The translations under genes and the position numbers were made by a program. Below, piece by piece: positions 41,407-50,886 of a DNA stretch of 64,000 nucleotides (positions within the stretch are counted from its first letter, which is position 1; each line of letters opens with the position of its first letter). The DNA lies in the NCBI GenBank assembly GCA_030430205.1, contig JAUIGE010000002.1:124001-188000 (forward strand). The letters are read 5' to 3'. The notes under the pieces were generated by a model. It made no database searches. It was not told where the DNA came from and saw only the letters and a list, made by a program, of their open reading frames with translations. The stretch is from Bacteroidia bacterium. Lineage in GTDB: Bacteria > Bacteroidota > Bacteroidia > J057.

Positions 41407-42135
41407 ATGTGGAAACGATTTGTAAGGGCAGTTAAGTCACTGTTTGGCGGCCTTATCAGCTCCATCGAAGACCCCAAGTTAATTCTGGAGCAAAACATTC
41501 GGGAAATGAACGACCAGATCCCAAAAATGAATGAAAACATTGCGACGGTTAAGGCCAATGTAACCCTTCTTCAAAAAGAACTTACGCGCTACAAAGCTGA
41601 ATACCAGGATCTGGTTTCTAAAATGAAAGCAGCGATTTCGGCTGGCCGCGACGATATAGCCCAAAACTATGCACTTCGCCTCGAAAGCGTTAAGTCGCAC
41701 ATGATTCAGACAAAAAACCAGCATGAAACCGCTCAAAAGGCTTATGAGAAGTCGCTTGAGGTGAAAAAAGTATTCATGCGTGAGCGTCAGAAAAAAATCA
41801 ATGAGGCGAAAGAGGCATTGCGCGCACATGACCGCGCCAAGTGGCAGTCAAAAATTGCCGATACCATGGAAGCTTTTGAAGTAGCGGGTGTAGATGCAAC
41901 ACATGATGAAATGATTACCCGTATCAATGAGCAAACAGCTTTGAATGAAGCACGCATGGAAATGGCGCTTGATTCTGTAGATGTTGATTCAATGAAAATT
42001 GAAGAGGAAGCCGAAAAATTACGTGCAGCTGATCTCGTCAAGCAGTTCAAAGTAGATATGGGGCTGATGCAGGATCCTTTGACAGATGATGCAGGAGATA
42101 TTGATCTCGATATAGGGACCAAAACAAAGTCATAA
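41407..42135 (+). CDS. pspA: PspA/IM30 (ESCRT-III-like) membrane-stress protein
   Basis: 242 residues of the PspA/Vipp1 family, which bind and remodel the inner membrane under stress. An N-terminal amphipathic helix (MWKRFVRAVKSLFGGLISS) is followed by the family's long coiled-coil hairpin: EDPKLILEQNIREMNDQIPK, NVTLLQKELTRYKAEYQ and the helices to about 200. The acidic tail (DDAGDIDLDIG) ends the protein. No pspF/pspBC genes are near. It is followed 22 bp later by a short gene resembling its own C-terminal part. Confidence 0.92.
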   Translation: MWKRFVRAVKSLFGGLISSIEDPKLILEQNIREMNDQIPKMNENIATVKANVTLLQKELTRYKAEYQDLVSKMKAAISAGRDDIAQNYALRLESVKSHMIQTKNQHETAQKAYEKSLEVKKVFMRERQKKINEAKEALRAHDRAKWQSKIADTMEAFEVAGVDATHDEMITRINEQTALNEARMEMALDSVDVDSMKIEEEAEKLRAADLVKQFKVDMGLMQDPLTDDAGDIDLDIGTKTKS

Positions 42136-42157
42136 CCATACAAAGTCTTAGAGGACA

Positions 42158-42619
42158 ATGACAGGAGAAGAAAAACGCAGGGAGCTTAAGGAGCAATACA
42201 AGCGCGATCTCAAAATGCGCAAAGATTTCCTTGAAAAAGCCAAAAGCCTGCGCAGCCAGCAGAACATCAATAAGGCACTTTCAGAGATGATGGAAGGCAT
42301 GAAGGATGATTCGGATGAATGGATCAACCAATTGAACCAGGATACTGCCCTGACTGAAGCCAAATTTGAAATGGCTCTGGATCAGGCTCAGGAGGCTGAG
42401 CAGAAGCTGAAAGACATCGCCAATGAGGCCGAGATGAAGCGTATCCAGGCAGAAAGCCTCGTATCGCAGATGAAGCGGGAAATGGGATTGCTCCCTCCCG
42501 TAGAAATTGAAGTGGAAGCGGAGGTTGAAAATACCGAAGAGGCAAATACTTCAACAGAAGAGCAAGGCGATGAGCCGCCTTCTCCCCAAGCTCCCCAAAA
42601 GACAATGGGTGACTTTTAA
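42158..42619 (+). CDS. Short partner protein resembling the C-terminal half of PspA
   Basis: 153 residues, soluble, almost wholly charged helix with an acidic, Pro-rich tail. Residues about 50-112 parallel the C-terminal helices of the upstream PspA: DEWINQLNQDTALTEAKFEM here against DEMITRINEQTALNEARMEM there, then LVSQMKREMGL against LVKQFKVDMGL. It lacks the membrane-binding N-terminal helix. It probably arose by partial duplication and may co-assemble with or cap PspA polymers; that role is inference. Confidence 0.75.
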   Translation: MTGEEKRRELKEQYKRDLKMRKDFLEKAKSLRSQQNINKALSEMMEGMKDDSDEWINQLNQDTALTEAKFEMALDQAQEAEQKLKDIANEAEMKRIQAESLVSQMKREMGLLPPVEIEVEAEVENTEEANTSTEEQGDEPPSPQAPQKTMGDF

Positions 42620-42625
42620 CAGAAC

Positions 42626-43480
42626 TTAATGTTCAGGAAATATTTGATTCGCGAGTTCCCCCGCTTTTAGGAGGAACTCGCTTTTTATTTGTAGGTCAAG
42701 TCCTTTTTCCTGAAAAAAAGCCAGCAGGGACTCTGTTGCGATATTGCCTACCAACTCATCCTCGGCAAAGGGACATCCCCCAAAGCCCATCAGGGCGCCG
42801 TCAAAGCGCCTGCAACCGCTTTCATAAGCGGCAGAGATTTTTTCTATTCGCTGGCTGGGAGCAGCGTGAAAGTGCGCGCCGAGCGTAATCGCGGGAAAGC
42901 GGGGAATCAAATCCGCAAATAAAGAAGCTATGCTTTCCGCATCAGCCGTACCCACCGTGTCGGCCAGCGACACGATGCCAATGCCCCGCTTCGCCATTGC
43001 CTCCGTCCACTTTTCTACCTCCCCGCTATCCCATGGATCGCCATAAGGATTGCCAAAGGCCATGGAGAGATAGACCACCAATTGCTTGTCATTTTGTTGA
43101 CAAAGCGCTTGAATTTCATCCACTAACAGCAGGGACTCTGCTATGGTCTTGCGGGTATTGCGCAGTTGAAAACTTTCAGATATCGAAAAAGGATAGCCCA
43201 GGTAATCGATCTCAGGATGCCCACAGGCATCTTCTGCACCCCGCTTGTTGGCGATGATCGCCAGGAGCCGGGTATCTGTCTGTGACAGATCCAGACCGGC
43301 CAGCACCTCGGCCGTATCGGCCATCTGCGGAATCGCCCGGGGCGATACGAAGCTGCCAAAATCTATGGTGTGAAAGCCCACCCGGAGAAGTTGATTGATG
43401 TAGTCAATCTTGAGCTGGGTAGGAATATGACGAGCGATGCCTTGCATCGCATCCCGGGGGCATTCTATTATATCTATCAT
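42626..43480 (-). CDS. Hydroxymethylglutaryl-CoA lyase
   Basis: Cleaves HMG-CoA to acetoacetate and acetyl-CoA in leucine/ketone-body catabolism. 284 residues from ATG 43480, chosen because an earlier start would overlap the upstream gene by 32 bp. TIM-barrel motifs: IIECPRDAMQG at the start (family form D-x-R-x-x-Q partly conserved), FGSFVSPRAIPQM, SLADTVGTA, HFHAAPSQR and the catalytic-loop GFGGCPFA. An HMGL-like lyase on another acyl-CoA is the alternative. The last codons contain the terminator of the opposing pspA operon. Confidence 0.88.
   Translation of the reverse strand: MIDIIECPRDAMQGIARHIPTQLKIDYINQLLRVGFHTIDFGSFVSPRAIPQMADTAEVLAGLDLSQTDTRLLAIIANKRGAEDACGHPEIDYLGYPFSISESFQLRNTRKTIAESLLLVDEIQALCQQNDKQLVVYLSMAFGNPYGDPWDSGEVEKWTEAMAKRGIGIVSLADTVGTADAESIASLFADLIPRFPAITLGAHFHAAPSQRIEKISAAYESGCRRFDGALMGFGGCPFAEDELVGNIATESLLAFFQEKGLDLQIKSEFLLKAGELANQIFPEH
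42651..42690 (+). terminator. Terminator of the pspA operon, inside the tail of the convergent HMGL gene
   Basis: GCGAGTTCC (42651-42659) and GGAACTCGC (42673-42681) form a perfect 9-bp stem, followed on the plus strand by TTTTTATTT. The stem lies 25 bp inside the 3' end of the opposite-strand coding region. Confidence 0.75.
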
Positions 43481-43484
43481 GGGT

Positions 43485-44873
43485 TTATTTATGAATCCAG
43501 CCCCATTGTGCTGCATTGCTGACCAGGTAAAAAGCTGAATTTTCAGCTAAAATTACCACTTTTTCTCCTTTTTGTAAAAAAGCCATGACAGCCGAGCAGC
43601 TATCAGCCTGGTGCAAAAATGGCTTTTTTGCCTCCAACTCCCGGTTCGCTATCGCCTGCTCCAGGGGCTCTATTTCATGGCTTTCTACAAAGCCTGCCTG
43701 CCGGGCCGTATTTTCCACCCACAGCCATTTGCCCAGGTCCGCCTTGACAAAAAGCGGTGCATGTTTTTTCATGTCGGCAAATTCTTTTGCCTTCCGATCC
43801 GGCCATTGGCTCAGGCTCAGCTGCTTGTTGGCAGCGCGCACCCATCTGCCTTCTTTTTGACCAAAAATGGCAGCCTCAGGCTTTTTGAGATCGGTATCTA
43901 TAAAAGCCAGGGGATTGACAGCCCCTTTGCCTCGCAGGTATATGCCGAAATGCAGGTGGGGGGGCGTATGGCGCGCATTGCCTGTATTGCCCACCGTGCC
44001 AAGGGTATCGCCCGCTTTTACTTCCTGGCCGGAACGGACATACTGAGAGTCCAGGTGTGCATAGTAAAGGCTTTTGCCGCTGATCCGCTGCCAGACGGTT
44101 TTGCCGCCCAGACCGCCGTTGCGCAGGCTGACGCGGCCATCGGCCGCAGCGAGGACAGGAGTCCCCTTTTTCGCAAAAATGTCAACTCCCTTATGTTTGC
44201 GGCGGCCTCCATCGCGCGATGCCCCAAAAAAACTCATGATCGCTTTGCGGTCTTTTCCCAGCACAGGAAAGGCCAGTGAGGCCGTTTTGTAGACCTGAAG
44301 ACGATAGCTGAGGTTGATCAGCATCTCAGGCTGCGTGCGGATAATGTATAGCCCGTCCTCTTCAATTTCAAAAGTTAATATCCCTGCCAGGTGTACTTCC
44401 GAAAGTACCGCCCGGGGCAGGTTATGCCCCTCTCTGAGCTGAAAAAGCTCAACAAACAGTTTTCCCTCATCTCCAGCTTTCTTGTCAAGCTGAATCGTGA
44501 TCAATTCTCCTTCGGTAGCCCGAAAGCGAAATGAAAGCGCAGAAGGCTTTGCGGCCGCTGCAAAAGTCTCCATCTGCACAGGCAGATTCAGCAATTGGGA
44601 ATCCTTCAGGGCGAGTTCGCCCGCCATCAGCCAGGCCTGCCCGAGGGGCAGGCTGTCGAGGCCAGCATCGTGCAACCGATGCACATAGGCGTGGTAGGGG
44701 GAGTTGAATTTTTTCGCCTGAAAAAATTGTTGTGGCGCTATGCCTTCACTCGCCATCCAGTAGCCAGCCGAAAAAGCAGCTATGAGAAGCAGGAAAACGA
44801 GAATTCCCCGCCAGGGGCGGCGCTTTCTGGGGGGAGCCAGGCGGCGATCGGTATAAGGCAAAGCAGAAGACAT
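43485..44873 (-). CDS. M23 family metallopeptidase with C-terminal SH3-like region
   Basis: 462 residues: basic cytoplasmic start (RRLAPPRKRRPWRG), one anchor (about 24-42), a beta-rich periplasmic region (about 90-200), the LytM domain with HKGVDIFAKKG and PPHLHFGIY (H..D and HLH zinc ligands present), then a C-terminal ~150-residue part with two SH3-like passages (GRWVRAANKQLSLSQW and GEKVVILAENSAFYLV ending GWIHK). Probable peptidoglycan endopeptidase. The stop is 4 bp from the HMG-CoA lyase start, an unexpected pairing for an operon. Confidence 0.88.
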   Translation of the reverse strand: MSSALPYTDRRLAPPRKRRPWRGILVFLLLIAAFSAGYWMASEGIAPQQFFQAKKFNSPYHAYVHRLHDAGLDSLPLGQAWLMAGELALKDSQLLNLPVQMETFAAAAKPSALSFRFRATEGELITIQLDKKAGDEGKLFVELFQLREGHNLPRAVLSEVHLAGILTFEIEEDGLYIIRTQPEMLINLSYRLQVYKTASLAFPVLGKDRKAIMSFFGASRDGGRRKHKGVDIFAKKGTPVLAAADGRVSLRNGGLGGKTVWQRISGKSLYYAHLDSQYVRSGQEVKAGDTLGTVGNTGNARHTPPHLHFGIYLRGKGAVNPLAFIDTDLKKPEAAIFGQKEGRWVRAANKQLSLSQWPDRKAKEFADMKKHAPLFVKADLGKWLWVENTARQAGFVESHEIEPLEQAIANRELEAKKPFLHQADSCSAVMAFLQKGEKVVILAENSAFYLVSNAAQWGWIHK

Positions 44874-44932
44874 GATCGCTCTAAACTACACATTATTCCT
44901 CAGCCCTTATACTGCCAGAAGGGGTAGAAAAA

Positions 44933-44956
44933 TGCCCGCAGGGAAATCTGCGGGCA
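44933..44956 (-). terminator. Rho-independent terminator for the 45-46.9 kb T9SS gene
   Basis: TGCCCGCAG (44933-44941) and CTGCGGGCA (44948-44956) form a perfect 9-bp stem with a 6-nt loop, followed on the minus strand by TTTTTCT. Confidence 0.9.
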
Positions 44957-44967
44957 CATGAATAAAG

Positions 44968-46899
44968 CTATTCTTTGATAAGCTTGAAGGTTCCCGGACT
45001 GAAGCTCGGATGGGATGAGAGGTAGTAGATTCCTGCACTCAGTTGGCTGATGTCCAGAGCTATTGACGTCTGGCCTGCTGGAATCTCGGTGAATAGGACT
45101 TGTCTGCCCTGCAAATCTACTAAGCGAAGCTGCAGGGGAGTCTCCATTGGCTGACTTAGCCTGATTTGGGTATGGCTACTGGCAGGGTTGGGATGGCAAA
45201 TGAAAGAAAGTTCTGAAGCTTGCTGTTGACCTAGCCTGAAACCATGCTCACTGCTAGTGGAGGCAAGGGAAAAATACTCAAAGCTGTTGATGCTGATATT
45301 TTGCGTAGTGATCTGCCCGCTGCCGGAACTGCCGGAAACACCGCTTTTGCCTGCGCTTTCCCAATTGTAGGAGACCATGCCTACGGGAAGCAAATCATTC
45401 AGATTTGCGCCTACGCCGCTTCCGGCATTCCACTGAAAAGTAATTTTCGCCAAATCATAAGTATTGTCTACAGAAACATGCCATTTATCGTAGCGACTTA
45501 CATGGTCTATGCCTGTTTGTTTGGGATAATGATAAAAAGGGTTATCCCTTTGGTATTCGCACCGCCAGATACCCGGCTGGCTATATTGAGGATCAATCTG
45601 AACAGGAGCATAGTATTTAGTGGGACCAATCATGTCTCCTATGGGTAAGGTAAAAGGCTGGCTACTGTTCCAGATTTTATAGACAGGGCTATTTGATCCC
45701 GTGACGATAAAGCGCTGTGCATTGGCACCAATGATTTGGGCATTTTCTGCCAGGGTCAGGGAAGTATAAGGGTCTATAGTTCCCAGGCTAATAACCTGGT
45801 CGGTGTGAAATTGAATTTTATTTTTCACCCGTACTTTGCCTGAGATATAAAAATTATCACCTCCCTTGATATGGATTTCATTGAAAACAGATTCACCTGT
45901 AAAGGCTGAACCCGTACCGATCAAGCTTGCATTTTGGTTCGTTTCCAGGATCAGGTTGATATGCTGCAACTGCCCTGCATTGGGGATATTCATAAAGGCA
46001 TTTGTGCCGATAATATGAAGGCTGCCCGGCTGATTTTGATCTGTACTCTGGATGCTACCTATATGGGGAGCAAAGCTAAAAGGCGGCCATTCCATAGGCA
46101 TGCTCAATTTGTAATTGATTTTCAAGGTACACTGGGGCAAGATGTCCAGGTTCATCCTGGGGCCAATAAGTAGGTTTTGAATCTCTTCCGTAACGGAATA
46201 TGGGCCGGGAGGGGCATGGGTGGGTAAGACACCCACGGTAGCGCCTCCATTGTTGTCCATGACAACCAGCGCATCGCTTAGGCTGCAGTGCCTGCCCATG
46301 GCAGGCTTGCCACTTGTCCCTCTGGACAACCAGCAATAGTCCGCACCCCAATAAGAATTGGTGTCGCCCGTCCAGATCGCAAAATTGTGCGTTCGATCTA
46401 TCCGCCGAAAGGCGACCGTCACCTGCTCCCCAGACCCCAATTCCTGGCAGCCGGGCCAGTTTTCGTATTTGGTCACCAAAAGCCGATAGGTGCCTGTCTG
46501 GTTGGGAGACCAGGCAAAAGTCGGTTTGTAATCACCATAATAAGGGGCAAAGTCGTCGTGAAAGGCATTGCCAAAGCGGCCGGGCGCTGGCTGGTTGCCG
46601 GCGTCCAGCACACTAAGTTGGGTGTCGTCATTGTTTATGTTGACTGTATTTCCTCCAAAGCCAGGCATGGTGGAAAAAATGTAGGTCTTGCCGTATTCAG
46701 CATAAAAACTAAAAAAGTCTTCGCCCCAGTCTCCATAGAGTGAGATATGGTTCCATTTGCCCTCCCAGTCAATTTGGAAGGGATAGCTGTTCGCTTCTGT
46801 AGGATTGGAAATGCTACACTGAGCAGACAACTGGCTGGTCAATGTAAAGCCAAGGAGAAGGAGTAAAAGTTTCGGTTGAGAAAATGAGTGCGTTTGCAT
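44968..46899 (-). CDS. Large secreted protein with T9SS type A sorting domain
   Basis: 643 residues, signal peptide about 1-26 (ends LSAQ). The N-terminal part (about 40-170) has a DUF-like beta fold with EYGKTYIFSTMPGFGG and TYRLLVTKYENWPGCQ. The middle (about 190-400) reads like a right-handed beta-helix of the adhesin type (NNGGATVGVLPTHAPPGPYS, LKINYKLSMPMEW, SLTLAENAQIIGANAQRFIV). C-terminal sorting domain: FICHPNPASSHTQIRLS, LRLVDLQGRQVLFTEI, LSAGIYYLSS and FKLIKE. Function unknown, surface localisation likely. Confidence 0.8.
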   Translation of the reverse strand: MQTHSFSQPKLLLLLLGFTLTSQLSAQCSISNPTEANSYPFQIDWEGKWNHISLYGDWGEDFFSFYAEYGKTYIFSTMPGFGGNTVNINNDDTQLSVLDAGNQPAPGRFGNAFHDDFAPYYGDYKPTFAWSPNQTGTYRLLVTKYENWPGCQELGSGEQVTVAFRRIDRTHNFAIWTGDTNSYWGADYCWLSRGTSGKPAMGRHCSLSDALVVMDNNGGATVGVLPTHAPPGPYSVTEEIQNLLIGPRMNLDILPQCTLKINYKLSMPMEWPPFSFAPHIGSIQSTDQNQPGSLHIIGTNAFMNIPNAGQLQHINLILETNQNASLIGTGSAFTGESVFNEIHIKGGDNFYISGKVRVKNKIQFHTDQVISLGTIDPYTSLTLAENAQIIGANAQRFIVTGSNSPVYKIWNSSQPFTLPIGDMIGPTKYYAPVQIDPQYSQPGIWRCEYQRDNPFYHYPKQTGIDHVSRYDKWHVSVDNTYDLAKITFQWNAGSGVGANLNDLLPVGMVSYNWESAGKSGVSGSSGSGQITTQNISINSFEYFSLASTSSEHGFRLGQQQASELSFICHPNPASSHTQIRLSQPMETPLQLRLVDLQGRQVLFTEIPAGQTSIALDISQLSAGIYYLSSHPSFSPGTFKLIKE

Positions 46900-47054
46900 C
46901 TTTTGAGAATGGGTTAAGGTGAAAAGGCTAGCTTTCTTGTTTCTGTCCGGTAGGACGGACGAGCCTCCAGGAGTGCACGCGGGCGGGATATTTTTTTTAT
47001 ATTAGGGGAAAAAGTGCCCCCATTTCGCTTTATCACCTCTTATCTCATATCAAT

Positions 47055-48920
47055 ATGAAATCCTTTCTATCGGCAGTTTTGACCTGCCTGCCCGTTTTTT
47101 TTGCCTGCCCACATCTGAATGCCCAGGGGCTTTATGATGTGCCTACGCTCCGCAGCATCCACATCCAATTTGAAAATCCTGCATACGATTCGGTGCTGAA
47201 AGCTGGTTGGTTTTTGGAAAACGGTCATCGCGAACTTGCCAGCCTGCAGATGGACGGGACCACCTATGACAGCGTAGCGATCCGCTACAAGGGCAATTCC
47301 ACTTTCTTCATTCCCCAGGATATGGGCAACCCCAAGATCCCCTACAACATCTCGATGGACGAGCACATCTCCAATCAGGAACTCCTGGGATTTGACAAAA
47401 TCAAACTCGCCAATGGTTTGTTTGACCCCACGATGGTGCGTGAGGTATTGGCCTCCAGCATCTATCGGAGGTATATGCCTGCGTCTCTCGTCAACCATGT
47501 GAAGCTGCATGTACAGGGACGCTATCTGGGGGTGTATGTAAATACAGAAGCTGTCAACAAGGCTTTTCTCAAAAAGCATTTCGACTACAAAAAAGGCGTC
47601 CTTTTCAAATGTGACCCCACAGCCCAATATGGCTCTGGCGATCCTTTTCTGGAGCCTGACCTGCGGTGGTATGGCCCTGATAGCAGTGCTTATTTTCCAA
47701 GATATGATTTGAAATCAGATGAAGGATGGGGCGCACTGATCGAATTGATAGATGTGATCAACCATCGGCCGACAGAGATCGAGCGGGTCTTCAATGTGGA
47801 CAGGGCCTTGTGGTACCTGGCCGTCTCTACCGTCATCGCCAATTACGATACCTACGATGGTATCTTTGTGCACAACTATTACCTCTATTTACATGAAAAT
47901 GGCCAGTTTCAAATCATTCCCTGGGACTTGAGTGAGTCTTTTATTGGGGCATTGCTGGGAATGCAGGGACAAAATGCGAATAGTTTATATACCTATGACC
48001 CGCTGCAGATCAACAAGGGGCGACCCCTGATGGATTTGGTTGCCAATAATCTGTTTTACAGGCGGCAGTATTTCGCGCATATCCGCACCATTTTGAATGA
48101 AGTGATGGACAGAGATTCTCTTTCCATGACCATCAATGATCTCCAAAACAACATTTCCATGGCCATGGCCGCCGACCCCTATGCCTTTGTGGGGACAGGA
48201 GATACCTATTTTCGTTCCAACGTAAATCAGCATGTCAGCCTGCCGGGCCTCCAGGTGGCCGGTATTTTACCGACCGTTAGCGGGCGAAAGAACTATCTCC
48301 AGAATCATCCCGAAGTCAAAGCCGCTCCACCGGTCATTTCTCAGGTTCAGCGAAGTGCGCTCTACCCTCAGGCAGGGGAAAAAGTGACCGTGACCGCGGC
48401 TGTTGCCAACGCCAACCTGGTACAACTCCGGGTATGCAAAAACAAATATGCTTCGCATTTTGAGGACTACCAGATGCGGGACGATGGCCTGCATGATGAT
48501 GGCGCAGCGGGTGATGGGGTCTTCGGGGCCGAAATTCCTTTTAGAGACATGAATGATGAGGTGAAATACTACATCCGGGCCCTCAATGTAGATGCCATGC
48601 AACTCGATCCGGAGCGGGCGGAGTATGTGTTTTATGAATATACCGTTGGGAAAGCCGCAGGGCTTGAGGATCTCAGGCAGCCTGACTTTAGCATACATCC
48701 CAATCCCACTTCGGGTGTCGTGTATGTTTCCTGGGAAAACCCATTTTTATCCCAAAACCTCCAGGCTGCTGTATATGATTTAGCAGGGAAAAAGCGGGGA
48801 ACATATCCTTTGCAAGCGCATCAGGGAAAAGCTTCTTTAGACATTTCTGAAAACCCGCCGGGGGTATATTTTCTTAAAATCGGAAACCAGCTACCGCTGA
48901 AAGTAGTAATAGTGCGATGA
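47055..48920 (+). CDS. CotH-kinase-family secreted protein with T9SS sorting domain
   Basis: 621 residues; signal peptide about 1-23 (LNAQ). Residues about 30-420 match the CotH fold: IRYKGNST, LGFDKIKLANG, VNHVKLHVQGRYLGVYVNTE, and IIPWDLSESF (the metal-site DLS region). Next comes a beta domain (about 430-530) with DDGLHDDGAAGDGVFGAEIP, a calcium-binding-like loop, then the T9SS domain (FSIHPNPTSGVVYVSW, VYDLAGKKRGTYP, PPGVYFLKIG). CotH of Bacillus is a spore-coat protein kinase; in secreted Bacteroidota proteins the substrate is unknown. Confidence 0.88.
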   Translation: MKSFLSAVLTCLPVFFACPHLNAQGLYDVPTLRSIHIQFENPAYDSVLKAGWFLENGHRELASLQMDGTTYDSVAIRYKGNSTFFIPQDMGNPKIPYNISMDEHISNQELLGFDKIKLANGLFDPTMVREVLASSIYRRYMPASLVNHVKLHVQGRYLGVYVNTEAVNKAFLKKHFDYKKGVLFKCDPTAQYGSGDPFLEPDLRWYGPDSSAYFPRYDLKSDEGWGALIELIDVINHRPTEIERVFNVDRALWYLAVSTVIANYDTYDGIFVHNYYLYLHENGQFQIIPWDLSESFIGALLGMQGQNANSLYTYDPLQINKGRPLMDLVANNLFYRRQYFAHIRTILNEVMDRDSLSMTINDLQNNISMAMAADPYAFVGTGDTYFRSNVNQHVSLPGLQVAGILPTVSGRKNYLQNHPEVKAAPPVISQVQRSALYPQAGEKVTVTAAVANANLVQLRVCKNKYASHFEDYQMRDDGLHDDGAAGDGVFGAEIPFRDMNDEVKYYIRALNVDAMQLDPERAEYVFYEYTVGKAAGLEDLRQPDFSIHPNPTSGVVYVSWENPFLSQNLQAAVYDLAGKKRGTYPLQAHQGKASLDISENPPGVYFLKIGNQLPLKVVIVR

Positions 48921-48969
48921 AGAAGAAACCGAAATTTATATCTTCGTCCAACATTTCGATTCCATATAC

Positions 48970-50886
48970 ATGACAGCGAGCCAACAGCTTGAAAAGCAAC
49001 TTGAATTATTAGAAATAGAAAGAGAGGAAGACCTTCGCTTATATCACAAGCAAGTCCTAAAAAGATCTCTGAAGGAAAGGGTGCTGAAAGGCGTCAGCTG
49101 GTATCCACTGAAACTCGTCCGGCAATTTATTGGTACAGGCGACCATGTGGTACTGGACTTTGAGCGGCAGGCTATGCCCGACGCCAAAAACTCCCTTCAA
49201 TCCGGCAACTCTGTCACGGTTTTTGGGATGAATGGCGAGAGCGAGATGGGCCACGCCAGTGGCGTGATCTACCACATCCGCAAAAATTTTATGCGGGTGA
49301 TTCTCTCCACCCAGGAACCTCCCTACTGGATTCACAGCGGACGCCTGGGCGTCAACCTCAACTTCGACGACAAGACCTATCGCGAGATGAAAACGGCGAC
49401 CCGCCGTGCCATGGAAGCCGAAAACAACCGGCTGTCCGAGTTGCGGGAAATCCTGCTGGGCGATGCCCAGCCTACTTTTGGTGTCTGGGACTACCAATAC
49501 AGCAACCCCATCCTCAACCGCTCGCAAGAGCGAGCGATCCAGCGTTTGCTCGAAGCAAAAGATGTCGCCCTCATCCATGGCCCGCCCGGAACGGGCAAAA
49601 CCACCACCCTGGTCCAGGCCATCCTGGAGACCTCCAAAAGAGAAAACCAGATCCTGGTTTGCGCGCCCAGCAATACCGCTGTGGACCTGCTCACCCTCCG
49701 CTGCGCCGCAGAAGGCCTGCATGTATTGCGCATCGGCAATCCCGCCCGGGTGGAGGAAGAACTCCACTACCACACCCTCGACGAGACCCTCGCCCGCCAT
49801 CCCGATCACCCTTCCCTGCGCAAATTGCGCAAGGAGGCGGAGGCCTTGTACCGGCAAGCCAATAAATACAAGCGCACCTTCGATTCGGACGCATACCACA
49901 AGCGCCGCGCCCTGCTCAAGGAAGCGCGCGACTTCAAAAACTACGCTGAGACCCTGGAGGAGTACATCCTCAACCAGGTGATAGATCAGGCGCAGGTCAT
50001 CGCCTGCACCCTCACCGGCGCAGCCAATTCGCTGGTCAGCAAACGGAAATTTTATTCCGTATTCATAGATGAGGCGGGTCAGGCGCTTGCGCCTGCCTGC
50101 TGGATCGCCATCTCCCGTGCGAGCCGCGTGATACTCGCGGGCGATCATCACCAGCTGCCACCGACAGTCAAGTCGATAGAGGCAGAAAGAGGCGGTTTGA
50201 GCAAAACCCTGTTCGAATCTCTGATCGAGCATGCGCCCATTTCTACGCTGCTTGACGAGCAGTACCGCATGCATGAGCATATCATGGGATTTTCGAGTCG
50301 CCAGTTTTATGGCGGAAAGCTGCGCGCAGCGCCGGGGATCGGCAGCCGTGGGCTGGGGGAGGGCTTCGAGGCACTCGAATTTGTCGATACCGCAGGTTGC
50401 GGCTTTGATGAGAAAAAGAATGCAAGCCTGAGCACCTATAATGCCGAGGAGGCACATCTGCTGCTCAAGCATTTGGCGATCCTATTCAACCGCATAGAAA
50501 GCGAGCAGAAGGAAATATTGACGGAAAACTTTTCCGTCGGGATCATTTCTCCCTATAAAGCGCAGGTGAAATTATTGGAGGACCTGGTAGAGGAAAACTC
50601 CATGCTTTCCACCTACGCCAAATACATCAGCATCAACACAGTCGATGGTTTTCAGGGGCAGGAGCGCGATGTGATCTACATCAGCCTGGTGCGCTCCAAT
50701 TCCGATGGGGACATCGGTTTCCTCAAAGACTACCGCCGCATGAATGTGGCGCTCACCCGCGCCCGCAAAAAACTCGTCGTCATAGGCGACAGCGCCACCC
50801 TGGGCAATAGCTCTTTTTACCGGAACTTCCTCGACTATGTCGAGGAGGTGGGGGCCTATAAGACGGCCTGGGAGTTTGGGGATTGA
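48970..50886 (+). CDS. Superfamily 1 Upf1/IGHMBP2-like helicase
   Basis: 638 residues. N-terminal regulatory/beta-barrel region (about 1-175), then an SF1B helicase core: Walker A IHGPPGTGKTTT (about 195-206), Ia CAPSNTAVD, II DEAGQA, III LAGDHHQLPPTV, IV LDEQYRMH, V NTVDGFQGQERDVIYIS and VI RMNVALTRARKKLV. Very similar in layout to the eukaryotic IGHMBP2/SMUBP2 proteins; bacterial members probably unwind DNA or RNA. Antisense frames of up to 471 codons over it are shadows of its GC-rich coding. Confidence 0.95.
   Translation: MTASQQLEKQLELLEIEREEDLRLYHKQVLKRSLKERVLKGVSWYPLKLVRQFIGTGDHVVLDFERQAMPDAKNSLQSGNSVTVFGMNGESEMGHASGVIYHIRKNFMRVILSTQEPPYWIHSGRLGVNLNFDDKTYREMKTATRRAMEAENNRLSELREILLGDAQPTFGVWDYQYSNPILNRSQERAIQRLLEAKDVALIHGPPGTGKTTTLVQAILETSKRENQILVCAPSNTAVDLLTLRCAAEGLHVLRIGNPARVEEELHYHTLDETLARHPDHPSLRKLRKEAEALYRQANKYKRTFDSDAYHKRRALLKEARDFKNYAETLEEYILNQVIDQAQVIACTLTGAANSLVSKRKFYSVFIDEAGQALAPACWIAISRASRVILAGDHHQLPPTVKSIEAERGGLSKTLFESLIEHAPISTLLDEQYRMHEHIMGFSSRQFYGGKLRAAPGIGSRGLGEGFEALEFVDTAGCGFDEKKNASLSTYNAEEAHLLLKHLAILFNRIESEQKEILTENFSVGIISPYKAQVKLLEDLVEENSMLSTYAKYISINTVDGFQGQERDVIYISLVRSNSDGDIGFLKDYRRMNVALTRARKKLVVIGDSATLGNSSFYRNFLDYVEEVGAYKTAWEFGD

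Noticed and set aside
47055-48920. Spore-coat function for the CotH-like protein
   Set aside because: The host is not a spore former; signal peptide and T9SS tail show secretion, so only the kinase-like fold is called.
49057-50472. 471-codon minus-strand open frame
   Set aside because: Antisense to the SF1 helicase, which has all helicase motifs; no recognisable protein features.
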